A stretch of DNA of 64,000 nt from CAZCTC01 sp964501335 (lineage in GTDB: Bacteria; Chloroflexota; Anaerolineae; B4-G1; SLSP01), in the NCBI GenBank assembly GCA_964501335.1, contig CAZCTC010000033.1, forward strand, positions 1 through 64,000, given 5' to 3'. This document shows positions 25,854-33,680 of the stretch, piece after piece (position 1 is the stretch's first letter; each line of letters opens with the position of its first letter). Both the position numbers and the translations under genes were made by a program. The notes beneath the pieces were generated by a model. The model worked only from the letters and a program-made list of their open reading frames with translations. It was not told the origin of the DNA and made no database searches.

Positions 25854-25885
25854 AGTATCCTGGAAACGAGCGCTTTGTCAAGCGC
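25854..25885 (-). promoter_or_regulatory. Promoter with palindrome, DUF4178 operon
   Basis: On the minus strand TTGACA (25881-25876), 16-bp spacer, GATACT (25859-25854). The palindrome GCGCTTTGTCAAGCGC (25870-25885) covers the -35 box and could be an operator. Confidence 0.6.
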
Positions 25886-25906
25886 GGGGGCCGAGGGCCC
25901 TCACCT

Positions 25907-26144
25907 CCACTGCCCCCATATTAGGCAACTTAAGGCGATGCATCGGTAGTCCCCAGCCTTGTAGCATCCCGTAAATGGCCCTTTCCCTGTAAGGTGCGAC
26001 ACGCGTGATGGAGGGAGATAGTTTTTTATTCATTTTTTCGCGCGCCGCAGACGGCGCGCGAAAAAATGGGCTTTTTCTTCCCCTCTTTTCCGGGTGATTG
26101 CGATTGCAAATGGCTTAAGTTGCCTAATACGCCCCACTGCCCCC
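25907..26144 (+). mobile_element. Putative MITE-like insertion carrying a hairpin element
   Basis: An 11-bp direct repeat CCACTGCCCCC flanks the segment (25907-25917 and 26134-26144). Just inside are 16-bp perfect inverted repeats, TATTAGGCAACTTAAG (25919-25934) and CTTAAGTTGCCTAATA (26114-26129). Removing 25918-26144 restores an uninterrupted CCCTCACC...CTGCCCCCTCTCCC repeat. No transposase is encoded. The interior contains the hairpin element at 25974-26096. Confidence 0.6.
25974..26096 (+). repeat. Dispersed hairpin element inside the insertion
   Basis: Forward copy: GCATCCCGTAAATGGC, CCCTGTAAGGTGCGACACGC, GATAGTTTTTTATTC, hairpin 26031-26068 (stem CGCGCGCCG/CGGCGCGCG) and CTTTTTCTTCCCC. 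It lies between divergent genes. Confidence 0.75.
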
Positions 26145-26310
26145 TCTCCCCTGTTTTGCCGGGATGGGGCGACGCGCCTGACCTTGCTGCGCTGCTACGG
26201 TGGTCCAGCCGGCGGCGCGGGAGGGAGAGGGGGCCCAGATGGAGACGACCCGGGGCAGGGTAAAGGATGTTTTCGCGTCGGCCCTCACCCCAGAGCCGGC
26301 TCGGAGCGGA
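26145..26310. repeat. CCCTCACCCC-type repeat with duplicated hairpin arm
   Basis: Holds CTCTCCCCTGTTTTGCCGGG and its counterpart GGGAGGGAGAGGGGGC, then GTAAAGGATGTTTTCGCG followed by GGCCCTCACCCC. The last part mirrors the start of the hairpin element at 26311, so a hairpin arm seems duplicated around a CCCTCACCCC block. No gene is supported here. Confidence 0.55.
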
Positions 26311-26424
26311 GTAAAGGAAAAGGATGATTTCGCGCGCATTCTGATGCGCGCGAAATCATAAATAAAAACAAACTTCCCCTATCCTGCGCGTGGGTTCTTA
26401 CCAGGAAAGGCCTAAGTGCGGGGA
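26311..26424 (-). repeat. Dispersed hairpin element
   Basis: Reverse copy. Hairpin 26324-26359 (stem CGCGCGCA/TGCGCGCG, arms ATGATTT/AAATCAT), AATAAAAACAAAC, GCGCGTGG, TTACCAGGAAAGGCC and a GTGCGGGG end box. It immediately precedes the promoter of the next operon. Confidence 0.7.
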
Positions 26425-26430
26425 GTTGCG

Positions 26431-26458
26431 TTGCCAGGTGTTTTTGATAAAGTATAAT
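26431..26458 (+). promoter_or_regulatory. Promoter of the phosphoesterase operon
   Basis: TTGCCA (26431-26436), 16-bp spacer, TATAAT (26453-26458). The predicted leader before the ATG at 26574 is about 110 nt. Confidence 0.75.
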
Positions 26459-26573
26459 CCGGCATTGTAGTTTGTGTGATCGATTGGGATCATGAGACGC
26501 GCGTTGAGTCACGATGTGCCGTTCTGGGCGTATTTTGCTCAATGTTTAGAGTGGAATCGGGGGTGAAAATACT

Positions 26574-26987
26574 ATGTCCAAAATCCGTGGGATGGGATGT
26601 GCTCTTTTGTTGGGGCTCTTTTTATGTTCCGGGGTGGTTTATATGCTGTTTACCGCGGGCGTTGTCGATGATGTTTTTATCGCTCCCGGCTATGAAGCGC
26701 GCGCAGTCTGGATTGAGGAGGCCGGTCGCGCCGACCCGCCCGATGTGGAATTTTTGTTGGCTTCCCTGACCGGGCCGGATTGGATGTCTTCGGCTCTGGC
26801 GGCGGAGGAATTAGGGCGACTTCAGCAGTCCGGGAAGTTGACTCCGCAGCAGGCGGAGCAGGCCGGACATGTTTTGCGCCGGCTGTTGGATTCGGGCCAT
26901 TGGTGGCGGTTTGGTTGGGATGAGGATGAACCGGATTTCGGTCAATTTCAGGGGGCTGCCCTGGAAACTTTGGAGGTGTTGCCATGA
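26574..26987 (+). CDS. Small membrane-anchored protein, 137 aa
   Basis: One N-terminal membrane helix (GCALLLGLFLCSGVVYMLFT) followed by an acidic, helical soluble part with Leu-rich heptads (LAAEELGRLQQSGKLTPQQA) that look like HEAT-type or coiled helices. No family recognised. It overlaps the following phosphoesterase gene by 4 nt (ATGA), so the two are translationally coupled. GGGGGTGA precedes the ATG. Confidence 0.65.
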   Translation: MSKIRGMGCALLLGLFLCSGVVYMLFTAGVVDDVFIAPGYEARAVWIEEAGRADPPDVEFLLASLTGPDWMSSALAAEELGRLQQSGKLTPQQAEQAGHVLRRLLDSGHWWRFGWDEDEPDFGQFQGAALETLEVLP

Positions 26988-27643
26988 AACTGATTGCGTT
27001 ACCGGATCTGCATGGTGGATTGGCGCCGCTGGCGAAGATGGGAGCGGTGCTGGCGGCTGCCGATTTGATTTTGCTGGTGGGCGATCTCACCAACGGCGGC
27101 GGGACGGCGGAAGCCTGGTTGGTGGTCGAGACAGTGCGCCGGTTCAATCCGGCGGTGCTGGCGGTGCCGGGAAATTGGGATGATGCTTCTGTCGATCGTT
27201 ACCTGACCGGGTTGGGGATCAATTTGCATCGCCGGGCGGTCACTTTCCAGGGCGTGACTTTTGTCGGTGTGGGGGGATCGCTTCCCACCCCGGGGCATAC
27301 CCTCAATGAGATCTCCGAAGCCGATTTTGAGCGTTGTCTGGCTGAGGCGACGGCCGGATTGAAGGCCGGGCAGCCGGCGGTGCTGATCTGCCACGAGCCG
27401 CCGATCGATACGCGCTTCGATTTGACCTGGAGCGGGTTGCATGTGGGCAGCCGGTCGATTCGGGCTGTTATTGAACGAATCCAGCCGGCGCTCTGTTGTA
27501 CGGGGCATATCCATGAGGGGAGTGGGGTTGAGCTGTTGGGATCGACGTGGGTGCTCAATCCGGGTTTGTTGTGGGAAGGACACTATGGCTATGCCGAACT
27601 GGTTGCCGGCGAGGTTCGGGTTGCTGAGGTGCGGGAGATCTGA
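26984..27643 (+). CDS. Metallophosphoesterase (YfcE/MJ0936-like), 219 aa
   Basis: Calcineurin-like phosphoesterase: LPDLHG replaces the usual DxHG motif I, then LVGDLTNGG (motif II, GDxx), VPGNWD (GNxD variant), CHEPP and TGHIHEGSG (GHxH). The metal ligands are present although motif I has PDLHG. Related enzymes hydrolyse phosphodiesters; the natural substrate is unknown. Co-transcribed with the small membrane protein upstream. Confidence 0.85.
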   Translation: MKLIALPDLHGGLAPLAKMGAVLAAADLILLVGDLTNGGGTAEAWLVVETVRRFNPAVLAVPGNWDDASVDRYLTGLGINLHRRAVTFQGVTFVGVGGSLPTPGHTLNEISEADFERCLAEATAGLKAGQPAVLICHEPPIDTRFDLTWSGLHVGSRSIRAVIERIQPALCCTGHIHEGSGVELLGSTWVLNPGLLWEGHYGYAELVAGEVRVAEVREI

Positions 27644-27669
27644 CGATCGGGATTAAAGGATTTTTAACG

Positions 27670-27766
27670 CAAAGCCGCTGAGTTGCAGAGACGCAGAGAA
27701 GGAAAAAGCATCAATCGCGCTTTCCATTATTATTGAATAATCGCGGTACCGCAAAAGTAACTCAGC
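27670..27766. repeat. CCGCAAAAGTAACTCAG repeat remnant
   Basis: CGCAAAGCCGCTGAGTTGCAGAG and CAGAGAAGGAAAAAGC fragments with GGTACCGCAAAAGTAACTCAG, the same family as 2576-2712. It is next to the hairpin element at 27792. Confidence 0.55.
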
Positions 27767-27791
27767 TTCTACCTGTGCGGTAGGCATTTTA

Positions 27792-27927
27792 ACTTCCCGC
27801 AAAAAGCCTTTGTTTGGTAAAAAGCGCCGCGCTGGATGGAGGGAGAGAGTTTTTTATTTATATTTTCGGCGGCTTTCTGAAGCCGCCGAAAATATGGGCT
27901 TTTTTTCCAGACTAACCGCACAGGTCG
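27792..27927 (+). repeat. Dispersed hairpin element, complete copy
   Basis: Forward copy between convergent genes: CTTCCCGCAAAAAGCC, TTTGGTAAAAAGCGCCGCGC, GAGAGAGTTTTTTATTTA, hairpin 27860-27895 (stem CGGCGGCTTTC), GGGCTTTTTTTCCAGACTAA and CCGCACAGGTCG. Confidence 0.8.
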
Positions 27928-27935
27928 TTTAATCT

Positions 27936-28547
27936 TTACCAGAGATCATAAGGTGTGATGTCCCGGGTCTGCCCAGACAGGGTATCGGTTACCTGACAGG
28001 CAAATCCGTTTCCCAGGCTTACCCGCCCAAAATGGTAGAGATAGCGATCCGTTCCTGCCTCTCGGGGATTCCAGTGTTCCCAGGTTTGTAGATTCCGGTA
28101 AGTTTGATCTTCAATCGGCAGGATCATGAACGGCCGGGGGATTTTTCTCCGACGGAAATAAAGCTGCAGCCGGACTTGAATTTGTGAGAGGGGCGAATCC
28201 AGCAACCACGGCCGGGTGGGGATGAAAAATTCGGCGGTGGATTTCGTGACGGTGTTTTCGATCTGAATTTGAATTCCACGGCGGTTTTTCTTCAGGGAGT
28301 AGGCGGCGGCCCCTTGCTGCCCGCCGGCGCCGTAATAGGGCAAGACGTTCCCCTGTTTTTGGAATTCCAGCATCATCTGTCGGCTTAGATCGTCAATGGG
28401 GAACCGGCCGTGGAACGATCCGGTTTCCAGCTGTTCGTTGAAGACGAGTTGATCCTGTTCCTCTTCCCACTGGGTGATGGTCTGGCAGATTTTTCCCCAG
28501 AGGATGAAACGAAGGGTGTTTCGGGCGTGTTGAAAGAGGGCGGGCAT
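27936..28547 (-). CDS. Uncharacterised soluble protein, 203 aa
   Basis: No recognised family. The N-terminus begins MPALFQHARNTLRFILWGK, the middle is rich in aromatic and basic residues (RLQLYFRRRKIPRPFM), and there is no signal peptide. An in-frame ATG at 28733 would translate the hairpin repeat, so the later ATG with TAAGGAATTC upstream is preferred. Convergent with the phosphoesterase operon; probably a single-gene unit. Confidence 0.6.
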   Translation of the reverse strand: MPALFQHARNTLRFILWGKICQTITQWEEEQDQLVFNEQLETGSFHGRFPIDDLSRQMMLEFQKQGNVLPYYGAGGQQGAAAYSLKKNRRGIQIQIENTVTKSTAEFFIPTRPWLLDSPLSQIQVRLQLYFRRRKIPRPFMILPIEDQTYRNLQTWEHWNPREAGTDRYLYHFGRVSLGNGFACQVTDTLSGQTRDITPYDLW

Positions 28548-28570
28548 AAAGAATTCCTTACAAGTTTTTT

Positions 28571-28684
28571 GCGTCCGCAAAAGGGTTTTATTCGGCTGGA
28601 AGCGACGCGCTGGATAGGGGGAGAGAGTTTTTTGTTTATGTTTTCGCGGGCTTTCTGAAGCCCGCGAAAACATGGATTTTTTCT
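28571..28684 (+). repeat. Dispersed hairpin element
   Basis: Forward copy: GCGTCCGCAAAAGGG (one base short of the consensus), GGAAGCGACGCGC, GAGAGAGTTTTTTG, hairpin 28638-28673 (stem CGCGGGCTTTC, arms ATGTTTT/AAAACAT). Tandem with the next copy. Confidence 0.75.
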
Positions 28685-28686
28685 CT

Positions 28687-28797
28687 GCGTCCCTGGTGCC
28701 TTTGGGGCGAAAAGCGACGCGCTGGATGGGCAAAGAGAGTTATTTTTATTCATATTTTGGGCGGCTTTCTGAAGCCGCCCAAAATATGGTCTTTTTG
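28687..28797 (+). repeat. Dispersed hairpin element, shortened left end
   Basis: Forward copy: GCGTCCCTGG left box, AAAAGCGACGCGC, GAGAGTTATTTTTATTC, hairpin 28751-28788 with stem GGGCGGCTTTC. The stem differs from its neighbour 114 bp away although the left blocks agree. Confidence 0.75.
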
Positions 28798-28824
28798 ATG
28801 TTTCTAGGAGGAGTGAGGGAAAGT

Positions 28825-30312
28825 TTACTTCTCTCCGCAGATGTAGCGCACGGCGAGCTGTTTGGCCGCTTTGAGATCGTCCAGCCGGCGCACGGGGGTG
28901 TCGTGAGGGGCCTCGTGCAGCAGCTCGGGTTGGGTGACGGCCTCTTCGGCAATGGTGAGCAGGATTTCTGCGTAGCGGTCGATCCATCCCTTGCTCTCTG
29001 TCTCCGTCGGCTCGAACATCAGGGCCTCTTTGACGATCAGCGGGAAGTAGTTCGTCGGCGGATGTACGCCGTAATCGATCAGCCGTTTGGCGATATCCAG
29101 CGCGTGGATGTCGGGCGCCCCTTCCAGTTTGCCTTCGGCCACGAATTCATGCTTACAGATCCGGTTGTGCGGCACCGGGTAGACTTTGTCGACCAGGACG
29201 CGCAGGTAGTTGGCATTGAGCACGGCGTGTTCCGCTATCCGGCGCAGTCCCTCGCCGCCCAGCATGCGCATGTAGGTGTAGGCGCGCAGGATGATGCCGT
29301 AGTGACCCCAGAAGGCCTTGACCGGGCCGATCGACTTGGGCGGATAGTAGAAGGTGAAGAAGGGTTCGTGTTCGTGCTCATCTTCGCCTTCGTGATCGTG
29401 CTCGTAGCTCTCATCGACCACGACGATGGGGCCGGGGAGATAATCGACCAGCTTCGCGGAGACGCCCACCGGGCCGCTGCCGGGACCGCCGCCGCCGTGC
29501 GGCGTGCTGAAGGTCTTGTGCAGGTTGAAGTGCATCACATCGAAGCCGGCGTCGCCGGGCCGCATCACGCCGACCAGGGCGTTCAGATTGGCGCCGTCGC
29601 CGTAAATCAGGCCGCCGCAGCCGTGGATCAGGTCGATCACCTCTTCCAGGTGCTCTTCAAAGAGTCCCAGGGTGTTGGGATTGGTGAGCATCAGGCCGAC
29701 GACCCGCTCGTTGCAGTGCTGCCGCAGGGCGTCGAGATCGACATTACCATGGGAATCCGAGGGGATTTCGATGACCCGCAGACCGCTCATGCTGGTCGAG
29801 GCGGGGTTGGTGCCGTGAGCTGAATCGGGCACCAGGATGGTGTCGCGGGCGGTGTCGCCGCGGTCCATGTGATATTTCCGCATCATCAGGACGCCGGCGA
29901 GTTCGCCGTGAGCGCCGGCCGCCGGTTGGAGCGTCACACCGGCGTAGCCGCCGATGGATTTCAGATATTCCTGGACTTCGTAGAGGATATAGAGCGCGCC
30001 CTGGGCGGTTTCTTCGCTTTGCAGCGGGTGGACGCCGGCCATGCCCGGGATGCGGGCGGCGGCTTCATTGACCTTGGGATTGTACTTCATGGTACAGGAG
30101 CCCAGGGGATAGATTCCTTCGTCGATCGAGTAGTTGAGATGCGAGAGGCGCATGAAATGGCGCACCACATCGATCTCACTCACTTCCGGCAGGGTGAGAT
30201 CCTGCCGCAGCAGTTCGCGCGGCAGCTCGCTCTCCGGCACATCCAGGGCCGGAGGTTGCGTCCCCGCCCGTCCCGGGACGGAAAGTTCGTAAATGAGCGG
30301 TTCTTTCTTCAC
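28825..30312 (-). CDS. gcvPB: Glycine dehydrogenase (decarboxylating) subunit 2, 495 aa
   Basis: P2 half of the pyridoxal-phosphate-dependent P-protein of the glycine cleavage system, which decarboxylates glycine and passes the aminomethyl group to GcvH. The PLP-lysine motif HKTFSTPHGGGGPG is intact, and GSCTMKYNPKVNE near residue 70 is a family signature. An unusual His/acid-rich stretch (YEHDHEGEDEHEHEP, about residues 295-310) interrupts the usual sequence. It starts 11 bp after gcvPA and follows gcvH-gcvPA on the minus strand. Confidence 0.95.
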   Translation of the reverse strand: MKKEPLIYELSVPGRAGTQPPALDVPESELPRELLRQDLTLPEVSEIDVVRHFMRLSHLNYSIDEGIYPLGSCTMKYNPKVNEAAARIPGMAGVHPLQSEETAQGALYILYEVQEYLKSIGGYAGVTLQPAAGAHGELAGVLMMRKYHMDRGDTARDTILVPDSAHGTNPASTSMSGLRVIEIPSDSHGNVDLDALRQHCNERVVGLMLTNPNTLGLFEEHLEEVIDLIHGCGGLIYGDGANLNALVGVMRPGDAGFDVMHFNLHKTFSTPHGGGGPGSGPVGVSAKLVDYLPGPIVVVDESYEHDHEGEDEHEHEPFFTFYYPPKSIGPVKAFWGHYGIILRAYTYMRMLGGEGLRRIAEHAVLNANYLRVLVDKVYPVPHNRICKHEFVAEGKLEGAPDIHALDIAKRLIDYGVHPPTNYFPLIVKEALMFEPTETESKGWIDRYAEILLTIAEEAVTQPELLHEAPHDTPVRRLDDLKAAKQLAVRYICGEK

Positions 30313-30323
30313 CTTGCCTTCTC

Positions 30324-31673
30324 CTATTCTGCAAACTCTTCCAACAGGGCGACGAATTCGTCGATATCTTCCCGGGAGTTCATCTCGGTGACGGCTACCA
30401 GCATGTGGTTTTCCAGTTCGGGGTAATCGCGGCCGAGATCGTAGCCGCCGATGATGTTGTATTCATCCTGGAGGTAGTAGTTGAGCTCTTCCACAGGGGC
30501 GGGGCAGCGGACGACGAACTCATTGAAGAAGGGCTTTTCGCCGACCACACTGTAGTTTTCCAGCGCGGCGATTTGCGAAGCGGCATAATGCGCCTTGTGA
30601 TAGTTCAGTTCGGCGACCTGCCGCAGGCCCTGCTTGCCCAGCGCCGAGAGGTAGACCGTGGCGGCCAGGGCCATCAATCCCTGGTTGCTGCAAATGTTCG
30701 AAGTAGCCTTTTCCCGGCGGATGTGCTGCTCGCGGGCCGTCAGCGTCAGGGCGTAGGCTTTGCGGCCGTCGATGTCGGTGGTTTCGCCGACCAGCCGGCC
30801 GGCCATCTGGCGGACATATTCCAGTTTGGTGGCGTAGAAGCCGAGGTAGGGCCCGCCGAAGTTGAGGCCGAGGCCCAACGGCTGACCTTCGCCCATGGTG
30901 ATGTCGGCGCCGAAGGCTCCGGGCGGCGTGAGCAGGCCCAGGCTGATGGGATTGGTAACGACGGCCAGCAGGGTGCCTTTGCCTTTGGCGTGGACCCGGT
31001 CGGCCAGCCCTTCGACCATTTCGATCTGGCCCAGGAAGTTGGGGCTCTGGATGATCAGGCAGGCGGTCTGTTCGTCGACGCGGCTGAGCAGTTCGTCGAC
31101 CGGTGTGGTGCAGCATTCATCGCCGACGATTTCCAGGTCCATGCCCTGGAGGTAGGTGCGGATGACCGCGCGGTACATCGGGTGGACCGTGGGGGAGAGG
31201 ACGATCTTGCGGCGCTTGTGCCGGAAGACGTTCAGGGCCTGGATCACGGCCTCGGCGGCCGCAGTCGCGCCGTCATAGTGACTGGCGTTGGCGACTTCCA
31301 TTCCGGTCAGGTCGCAGATCATGCTTTGATATTCAAAGATGGCCTGGAGCGTGCCCTGGCTGATTTCGGGTTGATAGGGGGTGTAGGCGGTGGCGAATTC
31401 ACCGCGGCTGATCACATAATCGACGACGCTGGGGACCCAGTGGCGATAGGCGCCCGCACCCAGGAAGGAGGGCACCAGGTTGGCATTGAGATTCAGTTCA
31501 GCGAGGCCTTGCAGCTCCCGCAACACTTCCATTTCTGAAATGGCCGGCGGCAGTCCCAGATCCGGGTAGCGGAATTTCTTGGGAATGTCGCAGAAGAGGT
31601 CTTCGATGTGTTCGACGCCGATGGCGGCCAGCATTTGCCGGCGTTCTTCGTCGGTATGAGGAATGTAAACCAT
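30324..31673 (-). CDS. gcvPA: Glycine dehydrogenase (decarboxylating) subunit 1, 449 aa
   Basis: P1 half of the P-protein, which pairs with GcvPB to form the active enzyme. Signatures are YIPHTDEERRQML at the N-terminus, GAGAYRHWVPSVVDYV, and YQPEISQGTLQAIFEYQSM. Length matches other P1 subunits. The ATG at 31673 begins the conserved MVYIPHTDEER; an upstream in-frame start at 31748 lacks conservation. Located between gcvH and gcvPB. Confidence 0.95.
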   Translation of the reverse strand: MVYIPHTDEERRQMLAAIGVEHIEDLFCDIPKKFRYPDLGLPPAISEMEVLRELQGLAELNLNANLVPSFLGAGAYRHWVPSVVDYVISRGEFATAYTPYQPEISQGTLQAIFEYQSMICDLTGMEVANASHYDGATAAAEAVIQALNVFRHKRRKIVLSPTVHPMYRAVIRTYLQGMDLEIVGDECCTTPVDELLSRVDEQTACLIIQSPNFLGQIEMVEGLADRVHAKGKGTLLAVVTNPISLGLLTPPGAFGADITMGEGQPLGLGLNFGGPYLGFYATKLEYVRQMAGRLVGETTDIDGRKAYALTLTAREQHIRREKATSNICSNQGLMALAATVYLSALGKQGLRQVAELNYHKAHYAASQIAALENYSVVGEKPFFNEFVVRCPAPVEELNYYLQDEYNIIGGYDLGRDYPELENHMLVAVTEMNSREDIDEFVALLEEFAE

Positions 31674-31781
31674 GGTTGTATCGTTCCTTATAACGTTATC
31701 AGGATCAAGCTGCGGAGACGATAAACCGCCGACATTGGGAAACGTCACAACTCCCGGTCGGCGGTCTCAGTCCGGCAGGAA

Positions 31782-32180
31782 TCAGTGGCCGGCGGATTCC
31801 GTCTCGACCAGTTTGTTGTAATCGTCGGCCTTGATCAGTTCTTCCCATTCGGCTGCATCGCTGGTTTTGATTTTCAACATCCAGCCGCCGCCGAAGGCAT
31901 CCTGATTGACCAGTTCGGGCTTGTCTTTGAGGGCCGCATTGACTTCGACGACCTCTCCGCTGAGCGGGGAATAGACATCGGCCGCTGCTTTGACCGATTC
32001 CACGACGCCGTAGCTTTCGCCTTTAGTGATGGAATCACCGACTTCGGGCAGTTCTACGTAGACGATGTCGGAAAGGGTGCTTTGCGCGTAGTCGCTGATC
32101 CCGATGACAAACAAATCGCCTTCCGGGCGGGCCCACTCATGGGTCTTGGTGTATCGGGCATTCGAGTCGATCTTTATCAT
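31782..32180 (-). CDS. gcvH: Glycine cleavage system H protein, 132 aa
   Basis: Lipoyl carrier that shuttles the aminomethyl group between P, T and L proteins. TKTHEWARPEG at the N-terminus and the lipoylated Lys K64 in VVESVKAAADVYSP are diagnostic. GGAGGAACCCGTAC precedes the ATG. It is the first gene of gcvH-gcvPA-gcvPB; the T protein gene is not in the window. A possible structured leader lies upstream. Confidence 0.96.
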   Translation of the reverse strand: MIKIDSNARYTKTHEWARPEGDLFVIGISDYAQSTLSDIVYVELPEVGDSITKGESYGVVESVKAAADVYSPLSGEVVEVNAALKDKPELVNQDAFGGGWMLKIKTSDAAEWEELIKADDYNKLVETESAGH

Positions 32181-32227
32181 GTACGGGTTCCTCCATAAGA
32201 TTTAGGTTTCTTGTTTCCGGCACAACT

Positions 32228-32286
32228 CACTTAAGTATTAAAAGACACTGTTTTTATCAATACCAGTGACATTTAGTAGTTAAGTG
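32228..32286 (-). promoter_or_regulatory. Possible structured leader upstream of gcvH
   Basis: CACTTAA (32228-32234) and TTAAGTG (32280-32286) form an outer stem around an inner one (GACACTG 32244-32250, CAGTGAC 32264-32270). It does not look like a glycine riboswitch, but it may regulate gcvH. Confidence 0.3.
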
Positions 32287-32337
32287 GGTGGTACCTTGTA
32301 ATTTTTAGTCGTATAAAATTGCCAAAGACGGTTTTTG

Positions 32338-32477
32338 TGCCCCGCAACAGGTGCTTTCCCGGTAAAAACCGACGCGCGTGACGGGGGGAGAGAGTTATTT
32401 TTTTTATTCATATTTTCGGCGGCTTTCTGAAGCCGCCGAAAATATGGGCTTTTTTCCCAGACTAACAGCACAGGTTG
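32338..32477 (+). repeat. Dispersed hairpin element, complete copy
   Basis: Forward copy: GCCCCGCAACAGG, CCCGGTAAAAACCGACGCGC, GAGAGAGTTATTTTTTTT, hairpin 32409-32446 (stem CGGCGGCTTTC), GGGCTTTTTTCCCAGACTAA and CAGCACAGGTTG. Confidence 0.8.
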
Positions 32478-32512
32478 CGGGCCGCGAGAAGGCCGGGGTC
32501 AATTCAGATTTA

Positions 32513-33622
32513 CTAATCCGCAAGTGGATCTTCTACCATCCCGGTCGGTTCGACCAGCGACCAGAGCGGCAACATCACGCCGGGATTTCCCAGCCCTTGC
32601 AGGTCCGGCGTGTAGGGGACGACGGCGTCAGGGGGGCGGGGCAGGCCGATGGCCGGATTGGCCGGTTGGACGTTGGTGATGTCGTTGTAGAGTAACAGCA
32701 GTTTTCGTTGATCGATCCCCTGATGGGGCAGCATCTCCAGCGCCAGCGAGGCCATTTTGCGGGCCGTGATGTCAGGGGTGGTCACGGCGACCGTCCAGTC
32801 GCACTCCCGCAGGACTCGCCATGTCAAAGGCGGCAGCGGGCGGCCCAGATCCAGAATGACGAAATAATTTTCCTTGCGCAGCAGGGTGAGTACCTGTTCC
32901 AGGGCCCCCGGTTGGATGGTGTTGAGATCGACCAGGGTTTGCGGTCCCGGGATGACGAAGAAGCCCTGGATATGTTGCAGGGCATAATGGTTGATCTGAG
33001 GCAGGGTCAACTCGCTGGGATGGTTGGAAAGCAGTTCCACACTGTGTCGTTTGCCGGTGTAGCCGCTCCAGAGGCCCATGCTTCCCACGGGAAAGGCCAT
33101 GTCGATGACCATGACCGGCATATTGCAGTGTTCGACCGCGTAAGCGGCCAGATTCAAGGCGAGGGAGCTGACGCCCACGCCGCCGCGCAGGGAGAACAAC
33201 CCTACGGCTGAACCGGCGATCCCGGCGGCATCGCTTTCCCGCAGCCGTTCGGTGCGGGCGAGGGAGGCCTTGATGCGCACTTCCAGCTCGCGGGGGGTAA
33301 CCTGGCCTTTGGTGAGGAAATCGTCCGCGCCCATGGTGTAGGCTTTGACCCGGTCGTCGATCTCATCGAGCGCCGTCAGGAAGATAATCGGCACACGGCG
33401 GAAGATGGGGTTCTGGCGCAGCCGGTTGCAGACTTCATAGCCGTCCATGCCCGGCATCATGATGTCCAGGAGGATGAGGTCGGGGACGGACTCCTGTGCT
33501 ATATCCAGACCTTCCTGACCATTGACGGCGTTGAGGACTTCATAGCCCAGACGCCGCAGCATCAGATTGCACATCTCGCGAGCATCGTCGTTATCTTCGA
33601 CAACCAGGATTCGAGTTGGCAT
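32513..33622 (-). CDS. Receiver-TadZ/CpaE-like regulator, 369 aa
   Basis: N-terminal response-regulator receiver (ILVVEDNDDAREM, phospho-Asp in LILLDIMMPGMDG, Thr in IIFLTALD, Lys in DDFLTKG) joined to a MinD/ParA-like domain. The P-loop is degenerate, RGGVGVSSLA instead of KGGVGKT, so ATP binding is doubtful, as in some TadZ/CpaE proteins. TadZ/CpaE usually places pilus assembly machinery at a pole, but no tad genes are in the window. It starts 87 bp after the histidine kinase, its probable partner, with a terminator-like hairpin between. ATG with TAAGGAGTGAGCC upstream is preferred to GTG at 33631. Confidence 0.87.
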   Translation of the reverse strand: MPTRILVVEDNDDAREMCNLMLRRLGYEVLNAVNGQEGLDIAQESVPDLILLDIMMPGMDGYEVCNRLRQNPIFRRVPIIFLTALDEIDDRVKAYTMGADDFLTKGQVTPRELEVRIKASLARTERLRESDAAGIAGSAVGLFSLRGGVGVSSLALNLAAYAVEHCNMPVMVIDMAFPVGSMGLWSGYTGKRHSVELLSNHPSELTLPQINHYALQHIQGFFVIPGPQTLVDLNTIQPGALEQVLTLLRKENYFVILDLGRPLPPLTWRVLRECDWTVAVTTPDITARKMASLALEMLPHQGIDQRKLLLLYNDITNVQPANPAIGLPRPPDAVVPYTPDLQGLGNPGVMLPLWSLVEPTGMVEDPLAD

Positions 33623-33680
33623 AAGGCTCACTCCTTATTTTCAGTCCGACGGGGGGCCGTCGGGGACGGCAAGGGCAAAA

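Noticed and set aside
25918..26133. A transposase or gene in the MITE-like segment.
   Set aside because: No open frame of useful length; only the hairpin element and inverted ends are present.
32181..32480. Glycine riboswitch in front of gcvH.
   Set aside because: The purine-rich conserved core of that class is not visible in the leader; only simple inverted repeats were seen.
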